From NCBI GenBank assembly GCA_019662005.1, contig JAIFWG010000019.1:1-9632 (forward strand): 9,632 nucleotides of DNA, in the 5' to 3' direction. Under the pieces are notes generated by a model, which was given only the letters and a program-made list of their open reading frames with translations, ran no database searches and was not told the origin of the DNA. How positions within the stretch are numbered: the first letter of the stretch is position 1; every line of letters starts with the position of its first letter. The DNA is from Candidatus Parcubacteria bacterium. GTDB taxonomy: Bacteria; Patescibacteriota; Minisyncoccia; 2-02-FULL-40-12; GWA2-44-9. The position numbers were made by a program, and so were the translations under genes. Positions 1 through 5,014 of this stretch are shown here, one piece after another.

Positions 1-395
1 ACTCTGACAAACCGATCAAACATCCCATATCGATAATCAAACTCTTCTTTATCCATTAAAGTAAATTTAATTTCGGTTCCGGTTTCTGCCTCCAGAGTTG
101 CTAAAAATACACGGAGTTTCTTGCGATCAATATCATCGCCGACAATAAACAGATCGGCGGGACAATCATAATTTTGAATCGGTTCTGCGCCTGTTAAAAA
201 AATACCGGAGATCACTGCCAGCCGAATTCGTCCGAGATTTGAGATTCTATTTGTCATTCTCTCCTTCTCTTGAGGAGAAGGTTTGAGCATCAAACTTTGC
301 AGCTCGCTAAAATATTCAAAGGCAAAATTCAAAATAAACCGTTCTTGAGGGGCAGCTCTTTTTGCTTTTATTTTTTTAATTTTGGGTTTGGCCAT
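1..395 (-). CDS. C-terminal half of a winged-helix regulator, cut by the window edge and out of frame with its N-terminal half
   Basis: Translating the minus strand from the ATG at 395-393 gives an open frame that runs off the left edge (about 131 codons seen). It begins with a Lys/Ala-rich linker (MAKPKIKKIKAKRAAPQERF), then 'FEYFSELQSLMLKPS', then an alpha/beta segment (LGRIRLAVISGIFLTG, 'DCPADLFIVGDDIDRKKL', 'EFDYRYGMFDRFVR'). From memory, this resembles the C-terminal nucleotidyltransferase-like part of small regulators common in Parcubacteria, where it normally follows a winged helix in one polypeptide. Here the winged helix (397-588) ends in TAA one base before this ATG. No Shine-Dalgarno precedes the ATG, so this may be made by reinitiation after the upstream stop, or the gene may be frameshifted. 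Only a short C-terminus should be missing beyond the edge. Function is inferred from family resemblance; no catalytic activity is claimed. Confidence 0.6.
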   Translation of the reverse strand, partial: MAKPKIKKIKAKRAAPQERFILNFAFEYFSELQSLMLKPSPQEKERMTNRISNLGRIRLAVISGIFLTGAEPIQNYDCPADLFIVGDDIDRKKLRVFLATLEAETGTEIKFTLMDKEEFDYRYGMFDRFVR

Positions 396-396
396 T

Positions 397-588
397 TTAG
401 CGTTTGCGTCTTACGATTCCAAGATCCTTTAAAAGATTTACTTCTTGCTTGGTCTGGTCAAATGGTTCCTGAACTCGCTTTGCTAACTCATGGATGCTAA
501 AATCTCTCGAAGCATTGCGAAAGAGGTACTTTAAGACCTTAACTCTGACTTTTGAACCAAACAAGTTATCAAGTATCGGCTTTGACAT
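397..588 (-). CDS. Winged helix-turn-helix DNA-binding domain protein (N-terminal half of a split regulator)
   Basis: This 63-residue product starts MSKPILDNLFGSKVRVKVLK, a start typical of a Parcubacteria-type transcriptional regulator family. Residues about 10-60 form a winged-helix domain: a first helix around 'SKVRVKVLKYLFRN', 'DFSIHELAKRVQ' and 'FDQTKQEVNLLKDLGIVRRK' as the recognition part. It should bind DNA, but its target is unknown. Family members are usually about 200 residues with a further alpha/beta domain; here that domain continues at 1-395 in the +1 frame. The two frames overlap at about 399-410, so removing one base there, for example one A of the minus-strand AAA at 405-403, joins them. 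The start codon overlaps the -35 box of the divergent promoter serving the 690-2735 gene, so the regulator could plausibly control that promoter; this is inference. Confidence 0.65.
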   Translation of the reverse strand: MSKPILDNLFGSKVRVKVLKYLFRNASRDFSIHELAKRVQEPFDQTKQEVNLLKDLGIVRRKR

Positions 589-611
589 AGTGGGATAAAT
601 TACATTAGAAT
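583..611 (+). promoter_or_regulatory. Sigma70-type promoter for the 690-2735 gene
   Basis: TTGACA at 583-588 is a perfect -35 box, followed by exactly 17 nt and TAGAAT at 606-611 (5 of 6 to TATAAT). Transcription would start near 618, giving a leader of about 70 nt. The -35 box lies on codons 1-2 of the divergent regulator gene. No clear minus-strand promoter of similar quality was found for the regulator. Confidence 0.6.
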
Positions 612-689
612 AAAGGTATAAAAAGCGTTTTTAGTCTAAAGGAATATTATAAAAAAGTAAACTGATAACGCACTCGCCAACACTATTAC

Positions 690-2735
690 ATGGAAAAGAT
701 ATTCATCAAGCCGGTCTCCAAAGAAATTATTCTCAAGGGCGCAGCAAAAGAAGGATCATCAGATATTTTTTCCTACGATTACGAATCTGACCACGCCAAG
801 CGCAAACTTGGCAATCTTTTTATCGTCGGCAATGTTCAAGTTTCTGGCGAACCTCAAGACGACTTAGATGTCGGCTACATGACCAACCTCATCGCTTCCT
901 TAGCAAAGCGTGAATACTATGCTAAATCCGACAGCTCTCCCAAAGAAGCATTTACCGCGGCCCTAAAAAAGATTAATGGCGTTGTTGAAGAGTTCTTCAA
1001 AAAACAAGACACCAAAATAAACTTAGGTATTTTTGCAATTGCTGGCGAACAAATTCATATTTCAAAGCTCGGCAAATTTAAAATTATTTTAAGCCGAGAT
1101 GAACGCAATGTAGATATCTTAAACAACGTAGATCTCTTTGATACCGAAAGCACCCAAGAAAAAGAATTTTCAAATATTGTCTCTGGAAAAGTAATAGAAG
1201 GCGACCGCATCTTAGCCTTTTACCCAAGCCGCTCAATCACTGCGCGCGAAAAGTCTATTAAAGACCAGCTCTTAAAATCTTCCCAAGATCAGTTTGTAAC
1301 CAACATCAAGAATATCAAAGACCAAAAGAAGGATTTTGCTTGTGCAGCAGTCCATATTCAAATCGAAAAAGCCAAAGAAGCAGCACACGTTGAAGCGCCT
1401 CAACCAAAAGAGTTGCAGCAATCCGAAGAAGAATTAACGCCAGAGTCAGAACCGCTTGAAGTCCAATTAGCCGATACCGAACTTGCCAAATCAGTAGAAG
1501 ATATGAAAGAATCCAAATCAGAAGTTGAAATGGATAAACCCAATCCCCCTCTTAAGATTAAGAAGGCCATATCAATTCACCACGAAATTCCAAAAATCAT
1601 TCCTGCTGAATTCTCTCTCGGGAAACGCTCGAACGTGTTTCTCAAACAAGTTCGCAGGGTTGTAGAAAATATGAACATTAACCCCAAAAACAGATATGTC
1701 GCTTTGGGAGGGCTTGCAGTATTAGTAATTGGAGGCGCTTTGGTTGCAAAGTCTTTCTTCTTTATTGATCCTGCCGTTAAACAACTAAACAGCATCGTCA
1801 GCGAGGCGCAATCAAACATTAAGCTCGCTCAAACAAAAGTTACCCAGCAAGATGTAAGCGGCGCACGCGAGTTGCTTATGAGCACGTTGTCATCAATCGT
1901 AAGCAATGAGACTCAAAATGGCCCATCAAAGAAAACTGAAAGCACTAAAGCTGAAATTATGAATGTGCTGGATGGCATAGATCAAGCCACCGACGCTGCA
2001 CCAAGCGTAGTGTTTGATATGCCTCAAAATTCTGGACAACTACAACTTATCTATCCTGCTAAAGAAGGATTGTTTGTATACGTAAGCGGTGATAAAAATT
2101 ATTTAGCCAAAATTTCGGCTGGAGAGATGGGCACTCAACACGAAGTCCCAAGTGCAGTAAAGCCTGAATCTATTTTTGGAAGCGAAAACTATATTGCTCT
2201 TTTAGACAGCACGGCAAAAAAGATTGCCTCATTTTCAGTAAAGAAATCCACATTCTCAACCACTTCGCTAGGTCTTACCTCTTTAGTCGGATCTGATATA
2301 TACCAAGACAACCTTTATGCATTAGTCGGAGATACTATTACCAAAGTTACAGATGCCGCAGCGGGTCACACTGACTCTGTGGCATGGCTCAAGAGCGGCA
2401 CAGTGCCATCTGGCGCTCAATTAATCACAGTTGATGGCAAAGTCTATGTACTCTCTTCTAATGGCACTTTGACCACTTATTTTAAAGGCGCAAAGACAAG
2501 CGAAACCAGTACTTCTGTTTCAGTAAATGCTTCGAGCTTAATGCTCACTACCACAGATTCCCCTAACTTATATATAGTAAATAAATCCTTAGGCCGTATC
2601 TATGTCATCAAAAAAGAAACTGGTTCCTTGGTTAAAACTCTCAAGACTGGTGCGACCGGAATCACCAGCGCAGGTCTTATGGCTGATGGTACTATCTACA
2701 TCATCTCCAACAACAAAGTCTGGAAGATTCAATAA
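690..2735 (+). CDS. Single-pass membrane protein with PP2C-like N-terminal domain and beta-propeller-like C-terminal domain
   Basis: This 681-residue protein of unknown function begins 'MEKIFIKPVSKEI', which I recognise as typical of a Parcubacteria protein family. Residues about 30-215 resemble a PP2C-type phosphatase fold ('AFTAALKKINGVVEEFF', 'NLGIFAIAGEQIHISKLGKF', 'DRILAFYPSRSITARE'), but the metal-binding aspartates are not evident: the position usually 'GDSR' reads 'GKFK'. Residues about 225-290 are an acidic, probably disordered linker. One membrane segment lies at about 336-359 (YVALGGLAVLVIGGALVAKS). A helical stretch follows (about 360-435), then from about 440 short repeated beta units ('GLFVYVSGDKNYLAKIS', 'KVYVLSSNGTLTTYF', 'LYIVNKSLGRIYVI', 'TIYIISNNKVWKI'), consistent with a beta-propeller. 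The predicted topology puts the N-terminus in the cytoplasm and the propeller outside. It is alone on the plus strand, with its own promoter and terminator. No Shine-Dalgarno precedes the ATG. It may be a receptor or scaffold. Confidence 0.75.
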   Translation: MEKIFIKPVSKEIILKGAAKEGSSDIFSYDYESDHAKRKLGNLFIVGNVQVSGEPQDDLDVGYMTNLIASLAKREYYAKSDSSPKEAFTAALKKINGVVEEFFKKQDTKINLGIFAIAGEQIHISKLGKFKIILSRDERNVDILNNVDLFDTESTQEKEFSNIVSGKVIEGDRILAFYPSRSITAREKSIKDQLLKSSQDQFVTNIKNIKDQKKDFACAAVHIQIEKAKEAAHVEAPQPKELQQSEEELTPESEPLEVQLADTELAKSVEDMKESKSEVEMDKPNPPLKIKKAISIHHEIPKIIPAEFSLGKRSNVFLKQVRRVVENMNINPKNRYVALGGLAVLVIGGALVAKSFFFIDPAVKQLNSIVSEAQSNIKLAQTKVTQQDVSGARELLMSTLSSIVSNETQNGPSKKTESTKAEIMNVLDGIDQATDAAPSVVFDMPQNSGQLQLIYPAKEGLFVYVSGDKNYLAKISAGEMGTQHEVPSAVKPESIFGSENYIALLDSTAKKIASFSVKKSTFSTTSLGLTSLVGSDIYQDNLYALVGDTITKVTDAAAGHTDSVAWLKSGTVPSGAQLITVDGKVYVLSSNGTLTTYFKGAKTSETSTSVSVNASSLMLTTTDSPNLYIVNKSLGRIYVIKKETGSLVKTLKTGATGITSAGLMADGTIYIISNNKVWKIQ

Positions 2736-2737
2736 AT

Positions 2738-2810
2738 AAAAAACCGCCCTCTCGGAAAAGTTTCTTGAGCTTGCTTTAGCCGCTCTAAGAATCTCTGTGG
2801 GCGGTTTTTT
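2738..2810. terminator. Bidirectional intrinsic terminator between convergent genes
   Basis: A perfect 12-bp inverted repeat, AAAAAACCGCCC (2738-2749) and GGGCGGTTTTTT (2799-2810), gives a GC stem core flanked by A and T runs, so it can terminate transcription from both sides. The 49-nt interior has its own imperfect hairpin (TTCTTGAGC near 2762-2770 against GCTCTAAGAA near 2782-2791). It lies 2 nt after the stop of the plus-strand gene and 10 nt from the stop of rplL. Confidence 0.85.
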
Positions 2811-2820
2811 ATTTGAACTA

Positions 2821-3198
2821 TTATTTGAGTTCGACTACGGCGCCGGCTTCTTCAAGTTTCTTTTTCATCTCTTCAGCATCGGCTTTCTTAACTCCTTCTT
2901 TTACATTCACAGGAGCCTTGTCTGTCATGTCTTTGGCTTCTTTGAGGCCAAGACCAGTGAGTTCACGCAAGACTTTGATGACCTGGATCTTTGCAGAACC
3001 AGCGTCCTTCAAAACTAGTGTAAAGCTATCCTTCTCTTCAGCGGCTTCTGCGCCTGCTCCGGAAGCTGGGCCAGCTGATGCTGCAAAGGACGAAGCTGAT
3101 ACTCCAAACTTCTCTTCTAATGCTTTTACCAAATCATTTAATTCGGTAACGGACATTGATTCCAAGTCCGATATAAAATTATCTTTGTTTATTGCCAT
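2821..3198 (-). CDS. rplL: 50S ribosomal protein L7/L12
   Basis: This 125-residue protein matches the usual L7/L12 length of about 120-130. Residues 1-35 form the N-terminal dimerisation domain that binds the L10 helix. Residues about 36-55 are the Ala/Gly/Ser-rich flexible hinge (SSFAASAGPASGAGAEAAEE). Residues 56-125 are the globular C-terminal domain that contacts translation factors, with the family signature 'KIQVIKVLRELTGLGLKEAK' and the ending 'EEAGAVVELK'. It forms the ribosomal stalk with L10 and stimulates GTP hydrolysis by EF-Tu and EF-G. It starts 5 nt after the rplJ stop without a Shine-Dalgarno, suggesting coupled translation, and is the last gene before the bidirectional terminator. 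Identification is secure. Confidence 0.97.
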   Translation of the reverse strand: MAINKDNFISDLESMSVTELNDLVKALEEKFGVSASSFAASAGPASGAGAEAAEEKDSFTLVLKDAGSAKIQVIKVLRELTGLGLKEAKDMTDKAPVNVKEGVKKADAEEMKKKLEEAGAVVELK

Positions 3199-3203
3199 GT
3201 TAT

Positions 3204-3704
3204 TTAGTTAGTTTGTTTTTTCTTGGCTATTTCATTCATTACTATGTAGAAACTAGTAATAGGATATTTCATCATGCCAAATAAACGACCAATAAGAACT
3301 TCTTTCGATGGCATCTTTGCCATTTCTAGGAATTGTTCTTTTGAGATGAAATTACCCTCAAACAATGCGCCGAAAAACTGCAAAGCCTGATTTTTCCTGG
3401 AATATTCGTAGATCCTTTTTGCGACTGCATATGGATCTTCATTTCCCAAAACTAATCCCAACGAACCCTGCATTTCGAATATCTTAACACCTGAATCTGA
3501 AAGAGCTCGATCCATAAGTGTTTTTTTGGTTACCACATATTCAGAATGTAATTCTCGCAATAACCGTTTCAATTGGGCCATTTGAGATACTGATAACCCT
3601 TTTTCGCCTTCTCGGGCAAAAGAAGTAATCACAGTAAGCTGTGACTTTGGTAATTTTTCGGTCAGTGATTTTAACTCTGACTTTTTTTGTGCTTTTGATT
3701 TCAT
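3204..3704 (-). CDS. rplJ: 50S ribosomal protein L10
   Basis: This 166-residue protein has normal L10 length. The N-terminal domain shows the family pattern 'KGLSVSQMAQLKRLLRE', then 'YVVTKKTLMDRAL', 'GSLGLVLGNEDPYAVAKRI', 'FFGALFEGNFISKEQF' and 'MPSKEVLIGRLFGMM'. The C-terminal helix (about 145-166, 'ITSFYIVMNEIAKKK') is where L7/L12 dimers dock. L10 anchors the stalk to 23S rRNA near L11. It is translated just ahead of rplL (5-nt gap) from a dedicated promoter with an L10-type leader, implying autoregulation by the L10-L12 complex. The preceding gene is mltG, not rplA/rplK. No Shine-Dalgarno is seen; a T-rich tract directly precedes the ATG. Identification is secure. Confidence 0.96.
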   Translation of the reverse strand: MKSKAQKKSELKSLTEKLPKSQLTVITSFAREGEKGLSVSQMAQLKRLLRELHSEYVVTKKTLMDRALSDSGVKIFEMQGSLGLVLGNEDPYAVAKRIYEYSRKNQALQFFGALFEGNFISKEQFLEMAKMPSKEVLIGRLFGMMKYPITSFYIVMNEIAKKKQTN

Positions 3705-3804
3705 AAAACAAAAACTGCGTTTTCACCGCAGAAATAAAGCTTCGACCAGCCTATTGGCTTGAGTGCTTCATCTCGGGGCAATTAATGCCCTGTCTACGAT
3801 GTCT
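3705..3804 (-). ncRNA. L10-type ribosomal protein leader of rplJ-rplL
   Basis: The minus-strand leader between the rplJ promoter and its ATG can fold like the known L10 leader. A closing stem pairs CGTAGA (3798-3793) with TCTGCG (3732-3727). A hairpin GGGCA-TTAAT-TGCCC (3790-3776) is followed by 'CGAGA', and a second arm pairs ATGAAGC (3771-3765) with GCTTTAT (3740-3734), capped by AGCC-AATA-GGCT (3759-3748). The order 'GTAGACA, hairpin, CCGAG, second arm, TCTGCG' is the arrangement I know from L10 leaders, where L10(L12)4 binds to repress its own operon. The fold was worked out by hand, without a covariance search. Confidence 0.75.
3711..3731 (-). terminator. Small hairpin with T-tract directly before rplJ (possible attenuator)
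   Basis: On the minus strand CTGCG (3731-3727), loop GTGAAAA, and CGCAG (3719-3715) form a 5-bp hairpin followed by TTTTTGTTTT, which ends at the rplJ ATG. It resembles a weak intrinsic terminator. Its left arm is the same sequence that closes the L10-leader fold, so the two structures exclude each other. The stem is short, so efficient termination is uncertain. Confidence 0.4.
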
Positions 3805-3810
3805 GGCAAT

Positions 3811-3839
3811 ATAATAGCAAAGGAGGCCTTTCGTGTCAA
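3811..3839 (-). promoter_or_regulatory. Promoter of rplJ-rplL
   Basis: On the minus strand, TTGACA (3839-3834, perfect -35), 17 nt, and TATTAT (3816-3811, 5 of 6 to consensus) preceded by TGC, an extended -10 motif. Transcription should start near 3804, giving a leader of about 100 nt. The -35 box directly abuts the T-rich tail of the upstream terminator at 3841-3868. Confidence 0.85.
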
Positions 3840-3840
3840 T

Positions 3841-3868
3841 AAAAGAAAGACCCCGGCTGCAACCGGGG
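3841..3868 (-). terminator. Intrinsic terminator of the candidate small RNA
   Basis: On the minus strand, CCCCGG (3868-3863), loop TTGCAG, and CCGGGG (3856-3851) form a perfect all-GC 6-bp stem followed by TCTTTCTTTT (3850-3841). Two more C residues precede the stem. It is the expected shape of a rho-independent terminator and insulates the upstream unit from the rplJ promoter. Confidence 0.8.
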
Positions 3869-3958
3869 GGAGCTATTTTGGCAGGTATGGTGCGGGTTAG
3901 CCACGCCATATGCAGTTCCTACCAGCCGGGCCCGTCTCCATTGATACCCGGTCTTGAT
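3841..3958 (-). ncRNA. Candidate structured small RNA of unknown family
   Basis: Between mltG and the rplJ promoter lies a complete transcription unit with no convincing coding frame: a near-perfect promoter (3965-3992), about 117 nt of foldable sequence, and an intrinsic terminator. By hand it folds into CCGGG (3951-3947) with CCCGG (3930-3926); TGGTAGG (3924-3918) with CCTGCCA (3885-3879), with a 7-nt bulge on the 5' side; and a hairpin TATGG-c-GTGG, loop CTAAC, CCGC-a-CCATA (3910-3886) with one C/A mismatch. A short A-rich linker leads to the terminator. The 5' end contains GTATCAA twice (3960-3954 and 3947-3941). I could not match it to SRP RNA, 6S RNA, tmRNA, RNase P or a riboswitch I know. 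ACCGGG (3952-3947) can also pair with CCCGGT in the terminator arm, so it might instead be a switching leader that lets transcription run into rplJ. Confidence 0.6.
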
Positions 3959-3964
3959 ACTACC

Positions 3965-3992
3965 ATTATAGCATATGGATATATCCTGTCAA
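3965..3992 (-). promoter_or_regulatory. Consensus extended -10 promoter driving the candidate small RNA
   Basis: On the minus strand TTGACA (3992-3987) and TATAAT (3970-3965) are both perfect consensus, 16 nt apart, and the -10 box is preceded by TGC (extended -10). Transcription should start near 3958. It begins 20 nt after the mltG stop codon and is the strongest-looking promoter in the window. Confidence 0.85.
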
Positions 3993-4012
3993 GTGCTATA
4001 ATTATATGCCAT

Positions 4013-5011
4013 TTAGAGGCCTAGATACTTCTTTCTGTTGGCTGAATGTTCAGCGGACGTTCTGGAGAAGATTATCTGACTCCCATCACGAGTTGAAAGA
4101 TAGTATATATAGTCTCCGGTTGGGTGCGTAACCGCGTTTATTGCAACTAAGCCAGGATTTGAAATAGGACCCACAGGTAATCCCTGACGAGCATAAGTAT
4201 TGTAGGCAGAATCAATTTTTAATTCGTTTGCAACTCCAATCTGAGTCACATCGCAATTTCTGCTAAAGTTTCGAGCCAGAGAAATTCGCAGACAAGTCCC
4301 ATAAGTTACAGTGGCATCAATCTCAAGCGGCATCTTTCGATCCATACGATTTTTAATAACTCCAGACACAAGACGCATATCGCTTTCTTTTTTAGCCTCT
4401 TTTTCCAAAATAGCGGCAACGATAATAATACGCTTTTGCTCAGCCGGTGTTAGGTGACCGAGAACATTTTTGGTTTTTGATTTAAAGTTGGTCTGCATTT
4501 TCTGAGCAATCTCTGCGAGAGTGCTTCCCAGCCTAAAACGATAGGTATCTGGAAATAAATAACCATCTTGAGAATGATAAGTACGGGCAAAAGTACCGGC
4601 TTGAATAAGTCCGACATCGGCAAGAGCTTGATCAACTTCCCAAATATTAAAACCCTCTTTAATAATTACTTTTATATCATCAGACACGGCTTCTCCGTGA
4701 GCGATCATTGAAGCAATAGTAGCAAGAGCTGAACCAGCAGGGAATGAGTAGTCTCCCGCTTGGAGTTGAGAGTCCCAGCCACGCAGATGCACATAAAGAA
4801 CAAACAAATTGGAACTGCGAATGAGGCCCTGCTCTTTTAGTTCATCGGCAATTGAATAAGCGCCTTGGCCATTATCTACAGTAATCTCCCTTTCCTGGAG
4901 AGCATTTTTGGTGGGCGTAGTGATAGCTGTTAAAAAGAAGACCATCATACTAAGCGCCGCGATGGCGGCGCTTAGTATGATGGTGCGATGCTTAGTAACA
5001 AATTCATTCAT
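4013..5011 (-). CDS. mltG: Endolytic murein transglycosylase MltG (YceG-like)
   Basis: This 332-residue inner-membrane enzyme is predicted to cleave nascent glycan strands at the cell membrane, ending peptidoglycan chain elongation. Residues 1-8 are cytoplasmic and about 9-31 are the single membrane anchor. A LysM-like region follows (about 40-110, 'GAYSIADELKEQGLI', 'LQAGDYSF'), then the catalytic domain: 'YLFPDTYRF' (151-159), 'AAILEKEAKKES' (199-210) with the likely catalytic Glu203, 'MPLEIDATVTYG' (227-238), 'SAYNTYARQGLPVGPISNPG' (268-287), and the C-terminal 'IIFSRTSAEHSANRKKYL'. The stretch between 'TVTYG' and 'AYNTY' is about 12 residues longer than I recall for E. coli and holds the protein's only two cysteines (C240, C253). 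The start lies 3 nt after the stop of the upstream ligase/TPR gene, so the two are probably translated together. Codons 10-24 contain a perfect 20-bp inverted repeat. Identification is secure. Confidence 0.93.
   Translation of the reverse strand: MNEFVTKHRTIILSAAIAALSMMVFFLTAITTPTKNALQEREITVDNGQGAYSIADELKEQGLIRSSNLFVLYVHLRGWDSQLQAGDYSFPAGSALATIASMIAHGEAVSDDIKVIIKEGFNIWEVDQALADVGLIQAGTFARTYHSQDGYLFPDTYRFRLGSTLAEIAQKMQTNFKSKTKNVLGHLTPAEQKRIIIVAAILEKEAKKESDMRLVSGVIKNRMDRKMPLEIDATVTYGTCLRISLARNFSRNCDVTQIGVANELKIDSAYNTYARQGLPVGPISNPGLVAINAVTHPTGDYIYYLSTRDGSQIIFSRTSAEHSANRKKYLGL
4941..4984 (-). repeat. Perfect 20-bp inverted repeat inside mltG, followed by a T-rich tract
   Basis: The arms 4941-4960 and 4965-4984 are exact reverse complements separated by only 4 nt (GATG on the plus strand). 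The arms have a GC-rich core (GCGCCGC) next to the loop. In the mltG mRNA this is a very stable hairpin starting 27 nt after the A of ATG, and it is followed at once by CTTCTTTTTA (4940-4931). It encodes the membrane anchor (codons T10 to V24, with the core 'LSAAIAALS'). It has the form of an intrinsic terminator in the direction of mltG transcription. TACTAAGC, part of the arms, occurs a third time just outside (4990-4997, minus strand). Confidence 0.9.
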
Positions 5012-5014
5012 AGT

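Noticed and set aside
617..650. Second promoter before the 690 gene (TATAAA at 617-622 or TATTAT at 645-650)
   Set aside because: Neither has an acceptable -35 box at 16-18 nt; the pair at 583-611 is far better.
2797..3211. Plus-strand open frames over rplL
   Set aside because: They are antisense to a secure ribosomal protein gene; one begins inside the terminator stem.
3541..3726. Overlapping minus-strand frame starting upstream of rplJ
   Set aside because: It lies in another frame over the rplJ N-terminus and the attenuator hairpin, with no family resemblance.
3841..3958. SRP RNA, 6S RNA, tmRNA or RNase P RNA as the identity of the small RNA
   Set aside because: No GGAA-capped SRP apical motif, no long rod with a central bubble as in 6S, no tRNA-like ends, and too short for RNase P. 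Judged by eye only, so a covariance search could still overturn it.
3833..4024. Open frame on the plus strand across the small-RNA region
   Set aside because: It is antisense to two consensus promoters, a terminator and the structured RNA, and has no recognisable protein features.
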